Below, piece by piece: positions 18,127 to 25,370 of a DNA stretch of 52,172 nt. Position numbers and translations under genes: made by a program. The stretch comes from CALVZT01 sp964368755 (GTDB taxonomy: Bacteria > Bacillota > Clostridia > Christensenellales > UBA1242): NCBI GenBank assembly GCA_964368755.1, contig CAYJCR010000006.1:1-52172 (forward strand), written 5' to 3'. How positions within the stretch are numbered: position 1 is the stretch's first letter; each line of letters starts with the position of its first letter. Under the pieces are notes generated by a model. That model searched no databases. It saw only the letters and a program-made list of their open reading frames with translations, and was not told the origin of the DNA.

Positions 18127-18276
18127 ATGAGAACAAAGATAACTCTTGCTTGTACTGAGTGCAAACAACGTAATTATGACAATGTTAAGAACAAGAAGAA
18201 CGATCCAGACAGACTTGAACTTAACAAGTATTGTAAGTTTTGTAAGAAACATACTCTTCACAAAGAGACAAAGTAA
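18127..18276 (+). CDS. rpmG: 50S ribosomal protein L33, zinc type
   Basis: A 49-residue large-subunit protein. Two zinc knuckles are visible, CTEC (residues 9-12) and CKFC (36-39), the C+ form. The start RTKITLACTEC is typical. AGGTG at 18116-18120 supports the ATG. First gene of the transcript leading into secE and nusG, the usual Bacillota order. Confidence 0.97.
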   Translation: MRTKITLACTECKQRNYDNVKNKKNDPDRLELNKYCKFCKKHTLHKETK

Positions 18277-18296
18277 TTTTTTGTAGGGGAATAGTT

Positions 18297-18737
18297 ATGG
18301 CTAACAAAAAAGCAGCAAAAAAGCAACAGGCAAAGAAAACAAACTTTGTAGCACAAAGCAAGCCTGTTAAATTGGAAGAAGATAAGGTTGAAGTAGTCAA
18401 TGCTCCAGCTGAGACTGTTGACGCACAAGCGGAGACTGTTGAAGTTAAGACTGTTGCGACAACTAGCAAGGCTTCCAAAGATGACAAAGCAGTCAAAGAT
18501 GAGAAGACTGGCAAAGATGCAAAGGTTAAGAAAGTTAAAGAGAAGAAGCCTAGTAAGATTGTCCGTAAGGTCAAAGAGACTGGCTCTGAGCTCAAAAAAG
18601 TAACTTGGCCTAGTTTTTCGACGGTTGTTAAGGGCACAGGAGTTGTTCTTGCAGTTGTCGTATTCTTTACAGTTATTTTGTTTGGTTTCGACAGCTTGTT
18701 TGGTTGGATATACAAACTATTCACAAAGAGTTTGTAA
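18297..18737 (+). CDS. secE: SecE translocase subunit with long charged N-terminal extension
   Basis: A 146-residue protein. SecE clamps the SecY channel in the membrane. The conserved part begins near residue 87 with the amphipathic helix and ELKKVTWPS (98-106), followed by one membrane span (about 113-135). A minimal Gram-positive SecE is about 60-75 residues. Here about 85 extra residues precede it, rich in Lys, Ala, Glu, Thr and Val with no hydrophobic stretch, so they are cytoplasmic and probably disordered. GTAGGGG supports the start at 18297; no internal ATG closer to the core has a better SD. Identity is secure; the role of the extension is unknown. Confidence 0.95.
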   Translation: MANKKAAKKQQAKKTNFVAQSKPVKLEEDKVEVVNAPAETVDAQAETVEVKTVATTSKASKDDKAVKDEKTGKDAKVKKVKEKKPSKIVRKVKETGSELKKVTWPSFSTVVKGTGVVLAVVVFFTVILFGFDSLFGWIYKLFTKSL

Positions 18738-18764
18738 TAGCTTACAATAAAGGAATGTTGGATA

Positions 18765-19286
18765 ATGGATAATAAAGAAGCAAAGTGGTACGTGCTCAAT
18801 GTACAATCAGGATATGAGCAGGTAGCCAAAGAGAACTTAGAGGTAGTTATCAAGAAGTACAATCTTCAAGACCGTATCTTCGATATTGTTATTCCTATGG
18901 AAGAGACAATAGAGGAGAAGAATGGCAAGAAGAAACTTGTAACAAGAAAGCTTATGCCTTGCTACCTATTCGTTAAGATGATATATGGTGATGACTTGTG
19001 GCACAATGTTACAAGGACTCGTGGAATAGTTGCTTTTTGTGGACCAAAGGCAAGAGCGCAGGCTATGACCGATGAAGAAGTTCGCAGAATGCATTTGGAG
19101 AAAGTTGTTGTTGATATCGATCTTGCTCCAAATGATAAGATTGAAGTTATCGATGGACCACTTAATAGTTTTGTCGGAACAGTACTTAGTGTTGATGCAA
19201 CTAACAAAAGATGCAGAGTCAATGTTGAGATGTTCGGACGTGAGACTCCAGTTGATCTTGAATATTCTCAGATTAGAAAGATATAA
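18765..19286 (+). CDS. nusG: Transcription termination/antitermination factor NusG
   Basis: A 173-residue protein binding RNA polymerase and, through NusE/S10, coupling to the ribosome. The NGN domain is residues 1-110 (KWYVLNVQSGYEQVAKENL, then KLMPCYLFVKM and RTRGIVAFCG). The KOW domain is about 120-173 (VIDGPLNSFVGTVLSVD). Length is normal. AAAGGA precedes the ATG. It lies directly downstream of secE, the near-universal order. Confidence 0.97.
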   Translation: MDNKEAKWYVLNVQSGYEQVAKENLEVVIKKYNLQDRIFDIVIPMEETIEEKNGKKKLVTRKLMPCYLFVKMIYGDDLWHNVTRTRGIVAFCGPKARAQAMTDEEVRRMHLEKVVVDIDLAPNDKIEVIDGPLNSFVGTVLSVDATNKRCRVNVEMFGRETPVDLEYSQIRKI

Positions 19287-19321
19287 TTATGGTATTAACT
19301 GCATTATAGCAGATTGATATA

Positions 19322-19363
19322 GTGGGAGAAATGTAAATCTATCTATGCATTTCGCTAAACCAC
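19322..19363 (+). promoter_or_regulatory. Ribosomal protein L1 binding site in the rplK leader
   Basis: The RNA would fold as GTGG (19322-19325), two unpaired bases GA, a 6-bp stem GAAATG/CATTTC (19328-19333 and 19348-19353), an internal loop GCTAAA, and CCAC (19360-19363). This copies the L1-stalk site of 23S rRNA (GUGGGAG ... AAAUACCAC, from memory). In many bacteria L1 represses its own operon at such a mimic. A small GCCG-ACAA-CGGC hairpin (19369-19380) directly abuts the rplK SD. Confidence 0.72.
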
Positions 19364-19396
19364 ACAATGCCGACAACGGCAGGAGGAAATTAAATT

Positions 19397-19822
19397 ATGG
19401 CAAAGAAAATTAATGCTATGGTTAAATTGCAACTTCCAGCTGGTAAAGCAACACCGGGACCACCAGTAGGTTCATCTCTTGGACCTCACGGTATCAACAT
19501 CCCAGCTTTTACCAAAGAGTTCAACGAAAAGACAGCTAGCCAAGCAGGTATGATTATTCCAGTAGTAATCACTATCTACGCTGACAGGTCATTCGACTTC
19601 ATTATGAAGACTCCACCAGCAGCAGTTTTGATCAAAAAAGCATGCAACATTGAGAGTGGCTCTGCTAAGCCTAACAAGACTAAAGTAGCTACTATCACTA
19701 TGGCTCAAGTTACAGAAATAGCCAAGTTAAAAATGCCAGACCTTAACGCAGCATCTTTGGAGAGTGCTATCAGCATGATCAAAGGTTCAGCAAGAAGTAT
19801 GGGTGTAACAGTAATCGATTAA
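19397..19822 (+). CDS. rplK: 50S ribosomal protein L11
   Basis: A 141-residue protein of the GTPase-associated centre. The N-domain has the Pro-rich KLQLPAGKATPGPPVGSSLG (residues 11-30), and the C-domain RNA-binding part follows, with KPNKTKVATITMAQV. Length is standard. AGGAGG is 9 bases before the ATG. It is co-transcribed with rplA and preceded by an L1-type RNA site. Confidence 0.98.
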   Translation: MAKKINAMVKLQLPAGKATPGPPVGSSLGPHGINIPAFTKEFNEKTASQAGMIIPVVITIYADRSFDFIMKTPPAAVLIKKACNIESGSAKPNKTKVATITMAQVTEIAKLKMPDLNAASLESAISMIKGSARSMGVTVID

Positions 19823-19849
19823 GTGGGAGAGGGTACTCGTTAATACCAC
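19823..19849 (+). promoter_or_regulatory. Second L1 binding site, between rplK and rplA
   Basis: It starts at the base after the rplK stop. GTGG (19823-19826), GA, a 3-bp stem GAG/CTC closed by a GGTA loop, internal loop GTTAATA, CCAC (19846-19849). The flanks GTGGGAG and TAATACCAC closely match the 23S rRNA L1 site. The rplA SD starts at the next base, so bound L1 could directly block rplA initiation. Confidence 0.78.
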
Positions 19850-19861
19850 GGGAGGAAAAAT

Positions 19862-20557
19862 ATGAAAATAGGAAAAAGATACAAAGAATGCTTGTCTGTC
19901 TTTGACAAAACAAAGACTTATGAACAAGCAGAAGCTATGGATATTGTTGTAAAGACAGCCAAAGCTAAGTTCGACGAAAGCGTTGAACTACATGTTAAAC
20001 TTGGTGTTGATGGCAGAAATGCTGACCAACAAGTTAGAGGCACAGTTGTTCTTCCAGCAGGTACTGGTAAGAATGTTCGTGTTCTTGTTATTGCTAAAGG
20101 CGATAAGGCAGAAGAGGCTCAAGCCGCTGGTGCTGATATCGTAGGTAGTGATGATGTTATTGCTAAGATTCAAGGTGGATGGCTTGATTTTGACGTTTGT
20201 ATCACAACCCCTGATATGATGGGTGTTGTTGGTAGAATCGCTCGTGTGCTTGGACCTAGAGGTCTTATGCCTAACCCAAAGAGTGGCACAGTCACTATGG
20301 ATGTAAAGAAAGCTATCAGCGAAGTCAAAGCTGGTAAAGTTGAGTACAGACTTGACAAAACTAACATTATTCACGTTAGTATCGGCAAAGCAAGCTTCGG
20401 CAAAGAGAAGCTCCTTGAGAACTTTGAATCAGTTATGCAGGCTATAATCAAAGCTAAGCCAGCTGCATCTAAAGGTACATACCTAAGAAGCGTTAGTGTT
20501 AGCTCAACTATGGGACCTGGAGTCAAAGTTACTTACAAAGCAGCATCTGCTCAATAA
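19862..20557 (+). CDS. rplA: 50S ribosomal protein L1
   Basis: A 231-residue protein of the mobile L1 stalk, also a translational repressor of its own operon. Signatures include VKLGVDGRNADQQVRGTV (about residues 44-61) and the L1 block GRIARVLGPRGLMPNPKSGT (about 124-143). Full length. GGGAGG precedes the ATG. It is the last gene of the operon, with a terminator after it and two probable L1 sites upstream. Confidence 0.98.
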   Translation: MKIGKRYKECLSVFDKTKTYEQAEAMDIVVKTAKAKFDESVELHVKLGVDGRNADQQVRGTVVLPAGTGKNVRVLVIAKGDKAEEAQAAGADIVGSDDVIAKIQGGWLDFDVCITTPDMMGVVGRIARVLGPRGLMPNPKSGTVTMDVKKAISEVKAGKVEYRLDKTNIIHVSIGKASFGKEKLLENFESVMQAIIKAKPAASKGTYLRSVSVSSTMGPGVKVTYKAASAQ

Positions 20558-20570
20558 AACAAATAAAGAG

Positions 20571-20600
20571 AACTCTTAGATTATGTCTAAGAGTTTTTTT
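20571..20600 (+). terminator. Intrinsic terminator after rplA
   Basis: AACTCTTAGA (20571-20580) and TCTAAGAGTT (20586-20595) form a perfect 10-bp stem with a 5-base loop and a T run. Confidence 0.92.
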
Positions 20601-20679
20601 GTAACATGTGTGGCTTTTTGTTTTGATTAAATAACTTATAAAAATAATAAAAAATTACATAAATAAGTTTAATAATCTA

Positions 20680-20708
20680 TTGACAAAGACATAATAATGT
20701 AATATAAT
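20680..20708 (+). promoter_or_regulatory. Perfect-consensus promoter of rplJ-rplL
   Basis: TTGACA (20680-20685), 17-base spacer, TATAAT (20703-20708). It follows the rplA terminator, so rplJL is a separate transcription unit. Confidence 0.92.
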
Positions 20709-20730
20709 CATCGCATATCAATATAAATCT

Positions 20731-20838
20731 TTTTGCCAAAGACAGCAAGCGTGGGTAGCCACATAATAGTTAGCTTGCCGAGGTGAGCCTTGTAGAATTA
20801 TCAATTCGACTCTGTGCTTATTTTCGGCATAGGGTTTA
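20731..20838 (+). ncRNA. Ribosomal protein L10 leader
   Basis: The leader between the promoter and rplJ has the family hallmark: CCAAAGACAGCAAGC (from 20736), a central variable hairpin (GTGG/CCAC, 20751-20762), and GCTTGCCGAGGTG (20773-20785). The 20743-20750 arm pairs with the last segment. L10, or the L10-L12 complex, binds this kink-turn-like RNA and represses rplJL. Edges are approximate. With the terminator and promoter it accounts for the 313-base stretch between rplA and rplJ. Confidence 0.85.
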
Positions 20839-20870
20839 TTTTTTTGATAAATCTAACAAGGAGGGAATAA

Positions 20871-21359
20871 ATGAGCGCTAATTTTGAAGCAAAGAAAGTA
20901 GTTCTTGAAGAGATCAAAGGACATATCGACAATTCTAAGTCAATCATCTTCGTTGATTACAAAGGAATTACAGTAGCCAAAGATACTGAGCTTCGTAAGA
21001 AGTTGAGAGAAGCAGGAGTTACATACAAAGTCTACAAGAACAGACTTGTTAAACGTGCTTTGGATGACAAAGGCTACAAAGGCTATGATGAAGCTATGCT
21101 CGAAGGTACAACTGCTGTTGCTTTTGGACCAGACGAGACAACTGCAGCTAAGATCATCTGTGACACTGTTAAGACTGCGAACGTTCTTGATGTTAAGTTC
21201 GGATTTGTTAACGCAGCTGCTACTGACAAGGCTGGTATTGAGAAACTTGCTAAGATACCATCCAAAGAAGTTCTTATTGCTATGTTGCTTGGTATGCTTA
21301 ATGCACCAATGTCAGCTTTGGCTAGAGGACTTAATGAGATTGCAAAGAAAAACGCATAA
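20871..21359 (+). CDS. rplJ: 50S ribosomal protein L10
   Basis: A 162-residue base of the L7/L12 stalk. The N-terminal rRNA-binding domain shows SIIFVDYKGITVAKDTELRK and VYKNRLVKRAL. The C-terminal helix that carries L12 dimers is MLLGMLNAPMSALARGLNEI. CAAGGAGGG precedes the ATG. It is preceded by an L10 leader, as expected for feedback control. Confidence 0.97.
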   Translation: MSANFEAKKVVLEEIKGHIDNSKSIIFVDYKGITVAKDTELRKKLREAGVTYKVYKNRLVKRALDDKGYKGYDEAMLEGTTAVAFGPDETTAAKIICDTVKTANVLDVKFGFVNAAATDKAGIEKLAKIPSKEVLIAMLLGMLNAPMSALARGLNEIAKKNA

Positions 21360-21503
21360 TATAGTCTTGCAATTGAATTGAAATATAACTATTTTGGTTA
21401 TAAAAATGGTGGGAAGTATTCCACAAATAATATGGTTGTGTTCAACTAAAAAATAATTAATAAGTGCCAAAAGGGCACAAATAAAATAAGGAGAAATAAA
21501 AAA
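21360..21503 (+). other. rplJ-rplL spacer with two small hairpins
   Basis: This 144-base spacer holds no gene. Two short hairpins are visible: GTGGGAA/TTCCAC near 21409-21424, and GTGCC-AAAAG-GGCAC near 21464-21478, just before the rplL SD. They could adjust the excess of L12 over L10 by processing or attenuation; this is inference. Confidence 0.45.
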
Positions 21504-21884
21504 ATGGCAGATCTTAATAATCTTGTAGAAGAGATCAAGAAACTTACAGTTGTTGAAGTTGCTGATCTTGTAAAAATGTTAGAAACAGAATTTGGTGTTA
21601 GCGCAGCAGCAGCTGTTGCAGCTGGCCCAGCAGTAGGAGGCGCAGCAGCAGCTGCTCCAGTAGAAGAGGAGAAGACAGAGTTCACAGTAGCTTTGAAAGA
21701 AGTTGGTCCTAACAAGATCGCAGTTATCAAGCTTGTTCGTGAAATCACTGGTCTTGGTCTTGGCGAGGCAAAAGCTCTTGTTGATGGCGCTCCTTCAACA
21801 ATCAAAGAGAACGTTCCTACAGCTCAAGCTAAAGAATTCGAAGCTAAGTTCAAGGAAGCTGGCGCTGTTGCAGAGTTGAAGTAA
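21504..21884 (+). CDS. rplL: 50S ribosomal protein L7/L12
   Basis: A 126-residue stalk protein that recruits translation GTPases. It has an N-terminal dimerisation helix (NNLVEEIKKLTVVEVADLV), an Ala/Gly-rich hinge (about residues 33-53), and the C-terminal domain with KIAVIKLVREITGLGLGEAK. AAGGAG precedes the ATG. A strong terminator follows and rpoB does not, unlike the usual order. Confidence 0.98.
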   Translation: MADLNNLVEEIKKLTVVEVADLVKMLETEFGVSAAAAVAAGPAVGGAAAAAPVEEEKTEFTVALKEVGPNKIAVIKLVREITGLGLGEAKALVDGAPSTIKENVPTAQAKEFEAKFKEAGAVAELK

Positions 21885-21910
21885 TCAACTTTTTCAACAG
21901 ATGACAATCT

Positions 21911-21944
21911 AACACCTTAAGATTTATTCTTGAGGTGTTTTTTT
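21911..21944 (+). terminator. Intrinsic terminator after rplL
   Basis: AACACCTTAAG (21911-21921) pairs with CTTGAGGTGTT (21929-21939, one G-U pair), followed by Ts to 21944. Confidence 0.92.
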
Positions 21945-21947
21945 GTG

Positions 21948-22262
21948 CTAGGGCATTATCTGTGTGATACACTTGGGTCTATCGTGAATGTCGCCTACTG
22001 TTATGCCGTTGGCAGAACATGAACATTGATCGTTGAATAGACAAGTCGCTGAACAACATATTGAGCACTTCTTGTTGTGTCTAAAATCACAAAACTCAGG
22101 TGGCTCATCGCTTGTCAACATATGTTTGCTGAAGTCCTTTGCTTTATTGGGGACTTTTTCGTACGAATTGCAATATATGCCTTTGCTTATACAAAGGTTG
22201 TCTACGAGACAAGTCAATCTATCGTTATGTTTGCAATCGGTTTTGCGACACCTTATATCCAT
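21948..22262 (-). CDS. DUF1540 cysteine-rich protein
   Basis: A 104-residue small protein with about 15 cysteines. The C-terminal half, CSATCLFNDQCSCSANGITV followed by a later CIT, is the DUF1540 pattern. The N-terminal half (IRCRKTDCKHNDRLTCLVD) is a related second unit. DUF1540 proteins are short, presumed metal-binding proteins of Clostridia with no proven role. The ATG at 22262 is chosen because AGAGGT lies 7 bases upstream; the in-frame extension beyond it has no SD. It is transcribed away from rplI and convergent with rplL. Confidence 0.82.
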   Translation of the reverse strand: MDIRCRKTDCKHNDRLTCLVDNLCISKGIYCNSYEKVPNKAKDFSKHMLTSDEPPEFCDFRHNKKCSICCSATCLFNDQCSCSANGITVGDIHDRPKCITQIMP

Positions 22263-22332
22263 GATTTTTACCTCTATTAGCATGATTATTAACAAAAAGG
22301 ATTTTGGATATACACAAAGCATAATTTTTTCA

Positions 22333-22361
22333 TTGACTTATCTGTAAAAAGCATTTACAAT
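22333..22361 (+). promoter_or_regulatory. Promoter of rplI
   Basis: TTGACT (22333-22338), 17-base spacer, TACAAT (22356-22361), about 21 bases before the start codon at 22383. Confidence 0.8.
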
Positions 22362-22382
22362 AAAAATATCAGGAGGCTGACT

Positions 22383-22826
22383 ATGAAGATTATTTTTATC
22401 CAAGATGTCAAAGGCAGTGGCAAGAAAGGTGAGGTCAAAGAGGTAAATGATGGATATGCCAAGAACTTCCTTATTAAGAAAGGATTGGCGAGAGAGGCAA
22501 CTCCAGCAGCAGTCAAAGAGAATCAAGCCAAACTTGATTCAATAGCACGTACCATTGAGTTAGAAAGACAAGCAGCCAAAGAACTTGCTAAGAAAGCTGA
22601 GAAAACTAAAGTGATTGTCAAAATCAAGTGTGGGGAGAATGGTAAGCCATTCGGATCTATCACAAGCAAGGAGATATCTGATGCGCTTGTTGCTCAAGGA
22701 ATAGATATCGACAAGAAGAATCTTGTGTTGCCAGAGAATGTTAAGCAACTTGGTTGCTATCAGATTGAAGCTAAGCTCTATACTGGCATAACTGCTAAGA
22801 TTAGTTTGTTTGTCGAAGCCGAATAA
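22383..22826 (+). CDS. rplI: 50S ribosomal protein L9
   Basis: A 147-residue protein. The N-domain has the family signature GSGKKGEVKEVNDGYAKNFL (residues 11-30), followed by the long connecting helix and the C-domain (GKPFGSITSKEISDAL). AGGAGG precedes the ATG. Here it stands alone, with its own promoter and terminator, rather than beside rpsR or dnaB as is common. Confidence 0.97.
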   Translation: MKIIFIQDVKGSGKKGEVKEVNDGYAKNFLIKKGLAREATPAAVKENQAKLDSIARTIELERQAAKELAKKAEKTKVIVKIKCGENGKPFGSITSKEISDALVAQGIDIDKKNLVLPENVKQLGCYQIEAKLYTGITAKISLFVEAE

Positions 22827-22846
22827 TAATAGTTTTGTTATAAAAA

Positions 22847-22880
22847 AAAGTCAAACTTAATGTTTGGCTTTTATTTTTTA
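22847..22880. terminator. Bidirectional terminator between rplI and a metallopeptidase gene
   Basis: AAAGTCAAAC (22847-22856) pairs with GTTTGGCTTT (22862-22871, one G-U pair), with T tracts on both strands. It can end rplI and the convergent minus-strand genes. Confidence 0.8.
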
Positions 22881-22916
22881 TTAACTATGTGGATCGATGT
22901 CCATTTGTTATTCCTT

Positions 22917-23648
22917 TTATTTTCTTCTTCTGCTAGAGAATAGTAATATTGTTAGAACAAATCTAAGTAGTGAAAGAATAGATGTTATAAGTGCTGCAAC
23001 ATATGTGAAGGCAGCAGCTGACAATACTTTTTTGGCACCATCAAGTTCTTCTGCATCAAGCACGCCACCTTTTTTAAGAAGGACTGTCGCTTGTCTGCTT
23101 GCGTTGTATTCTACTGGCAATGTTACTAGATTGATAAGAACTGCAAGTCCGAAGAATGCTGAGCCTATGATAAGTACAATATTACCAACGCTTGGGATAA
23201 AAACTCCAAGGTTAAGTACAAGACCAACGATAACAAGTGGCCACATAAGTGTTGATAAGAATTGTGCTACCGGTATCATAAATTGTCGTATCTTGTAAGG
23301 CACATACTTATTAGCATCTTGCAATGCGTGTCCAAACTCGTGAGTGGCGATGCCAAGTGCTGCAATAGAAGTTGAGTCATGTATCTTATCTGACAAAGCA
23401 ATGACTTTGTTCTTGCTATCATAATAATCTGTAAGGTTGCCACCAACTTTGACAACGTTGATATTGTATAACTTGGCACTATCAAGGAGACTCCTTACTA
23501 GTTGCGAAGCCGTGATGCCACATTTTGCTACAACTTGAGAATATTTGCCGAAGCTATTTGATACTTTGGTTTGTGCATATGCTGCAAGCAAAAGTCCAGG
23601 GAGAAGTATTATCCCCATTATATAGTATGTCCAGTAATAATCCCACAT
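22917..23648 (-). CDS. Membrane zinc metallopeptidase (YugP type), downstream copy
   Basis: A 243-residue integral membrane protein of the neutral zinc metallopeptidase family (Zn_peptidase_2, YugP-like). Hydrophobic segments lie at about 8-26, 122-145, 147-176 and 212-238. The zinc site HEFGH is at residues 103-107. The segment LPVEYNASRQA is a further family hallmark and supplies the likely third ligand, Glu. Substrate unknown. Its ATG shares one base with the stop of the upstream paralog (TGATG), so the two are translationally coupled. Confidence 0.88.
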   Translation of the reverse strand: MWDYYWTYYIMGIILLPGLLLAAYAQTKVSNSFGKYSQVVAKCGITASQLVRSLLDSAKLYNINVVKVGGNLTDYYDSKNKVIALSDKIHDSTSIAALGIATHEFGHALQDANKYVPYKIRQFMIPVAQFLSTLMWPLVIVGLVLNLGVFIPSVGNIVLIIGSAFFGLAVLINLVTLPVEYNASRQATVLLKKGGVLDAEELDGAKKVLSAAAFTYVAALITSILSLLRFVLTILLFSSRRRK

Positions 23649-24352
23649 CAGCTGTTTCTCCTTTTGATAAGATTGATGCCTGTGATGATTGATAAGAACT
23701 CTGCGATGTATGTCAAGGCTGCTTTGTCGAGAAGTTTGCGTGCCATCTTAAGTTCTTTTTCATTCAAAGCTTCATATCTCGATAGATAGAGCATTGCCCT
23801 ACGACTTGCATTATATTCTAGTGGTATAGTAATCAATCGGAACAAAAGTATAAGAACAAGTAACCCACCACCGACATATAAAAGTATATATCCATAATAA
23901 TTGGTTGTCCTGAATGGTAAAAGTATTAGTCCTATGATAACTAGTGGCAATATCAATTTGCCAAATATTTTATAAAAAATTGCAAGAGCCCTGTTGATAG
24001 AATACAAAGTTGACTTCTCACTGTGTTGCATTGCATGTCCAAACTCATGTGTTGCGACTGCGAGTGCAGCAACCGAGTCATTGTGATAAGTGCTCTCAGA
24101 TAACGCAATAGTTCTTTTCTTCGGGATATAGCAATCGGTGAGAGTGCCGGTAATGCGACACAATGCAAGTTTGCTATTACACTTTGGCTCAGAATTTGCA
24201 AGCTGCGAAAGGAACTCTTCAGCTTTGATTCCACGAGATGATTTGATCAAATCATACTTCTGGAATGCAGCAAAAAATCTCATTCCTGCCGTTGTTGCAA
24301 TGAATATAATGAATAGCACAAAGGCTACAATCGCTACTACTACGTACCACAT
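23648..24352 (-). CDS. Membrane zinc metallopeptidase (YugP type), upstream copy
   Basis: A 234-residue paralog of the adjacent gene with the same plan: N-terminal span (2-20), HEFGH zinc site (102-106), two central spans, IPLEYNASRRA near 185, and a C-terminal hydrophobic segment. A clear diverged tandem duplication. There is no SD before the ATG. A promoter on this strand ends 6 bases before it, so the transcript may begin at the A of the start codon. The next possible start is the ATG of Met24, which would remove the first membrane span. Confidence 0.87.
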   Translation of the reverse strand: MWYVVVAIVAFVLFIIFIATTAGMRFFAAFQKYDLIKSSRGIKAEEFLSQLANSEPKCNSKLALCRITGTLTDCYIPKKRTIALSESTYHNDSVAALAVATHEFGHAMQHSEKSTLYSINRALAIFYKIFGKLILPLVIIGLILLPFRTTNYYGYILLYVGGGLLVLILLFRLITIPLEYNASRRAMLYLSRYEALNEKELKMARKLLDKAALTYIAEFLSIITGINLIKRRNS

Positions 24353-24358
24353 AACATA

Positions 24359-24387
24359 ATTATATATTTTATCTTGATAGTTGACAA
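24359..24387 (-). promoter_or_regulatory. Promoter for the metallopeptidase pair (leaderless geometry)
   Basis: Read on the minus strand: TTGTCA (24387-24382), 17-base spacer, TATAAT (24364-24359). The 6 bases left before the ATG at 24352 place the usual start of transcription on the start codon itself. Confidence 0.75.
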
Positions 24388-25281
24388 CTAAATTAACTTA
24401 ACATTGGATATTTTGTCCTTGTCTAGTTGTACAACAAAGGCCTTGGATTTTTTGTCCAAAGTATTCATAAGGAATATTGTTGGTTGATTATTGATCTGCA
24501 AAGGTATGACTTTGTCGAAATCTCCAAAAAAAGTCAATAAGTGTTCGTCATCAAGTCTTGTCGAAAGTGTATCTGTTAAGAATTGTCTTGCCAGTGTACA
24601 ATTGTCAGTTCTGAGAGCTTCGAAGAATGCACAAGGTATGAGTTCTGGCAAAAACGTGAGTTTTGGTTCATCTAGATAAATGAGTTCGCTTTGGACTTCG
24701 CCATTATTGCAATCTATTGAGACAAGCCTCGCTTGTTGCAACATATCATCAAACTTTTTGATGCAACTTATTGTGTTGTTATCAACAACAAGTTCACTTG
24801 CTTTGGCAGAATAAATCTTTTCGTTATCTTTGATAACAAGGAGATATTTGCTACTTTCGGTATTAAAAGTTATTACTTGGCAATTACCAATTCTCTTGAT
24901 AGTGGGCGATGAGGTCTTGAATGGGAATGTATGTAAAAAAACCAATTCATTATTTTGTTCAATACATACAGATGAAGTGTTGCCACATGATATGCTAATA
25001 TTCTGATTGCCTAGTCTTGTGTTGAAGTGCAGAATATCGGTCTGAATGGTAATATAGTTAACAAAAAATATACAAAAGTCATTGTATTCATATCTATCAC
25101 AATGATTGCAATTATCGAATCTTATTGCCATAGGAAGATAATCTCTACAACTGCAAGTAGGGTACAAGATGACTTGTATTGGTAGAGTCTCAAAGCAGTA
25201 TGGCACATAGGCCTTGATCAAACTCTGCTTATGGTCGCATTCCATTATACAATCAATCGGAGACAATAAAAAATTATCCAT
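24388..25281 (-). CDS. Hypothetical protein with N-terminal cysteines
   Basis: A 297-residue soluble protein of unknown function. The first third has paired cysteines (IMECDH, then CSCRD, then NCNHCDRY, about residues 12-62) that could form a metal site. The rest is predicted beta-rich, with LLVIKDNEKIYSAKASEL in the middle and a helical stretch CAFFEALRTDNCTLARQFL near 220. The ATG at 25281 has AAGGAGT 5 bases upstream; an in-frame extension to 25341 lacks an SD. It could be a spore-associated or regulatory protein, but nothing in the sequence decides. Its 3' end lies 36 bases before the start of the metallopeptidase pair, which has its own promoter. Confidence 0.75.
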   Translation of the reverse strand: MDNFLLSPIDCIMECDHKQSLIKAYVPYCFETLPIQVILYPTCSCRDYLPMAIRFDNCNHCDRYEYNDFCIFFVNYITIQTDILHFNTRLGNQNISISCGNTSSVCIEQNNELVFLHTFPFKTSSPTIKRIGNCQVITFNTESSKYLLVIKDNEKIYSAKASELVVDNNTISCIKKFDDMLQQARLVSIDCNNGEVQSELIYLDEPKLTFLPELIPCAFFEALRTDNCTLARQFLTDTLSTRLDDEHLLTFFGDFDKVIPLQINNQPTIFLMNTLDKKSKAFVVQLDKDKISNVKLI

Positions 25282-25370
25282 AAAAACTCCTTTTGATATA
25301 TTTTTATTCGATAGAAGTATAAAATAGTAGTCAATTGACAAAACTTTGTTGCATAAAGGAAGTGTCCAAT

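Noticed and set aside
24376..24392. Palindrome TAGTTGACAACTA as a repressor site
   Set aside because: It coincides with the -35 region of the metallopeptidase promoter and is only 13 bases; chance or promoter overlap is enough to explain it.
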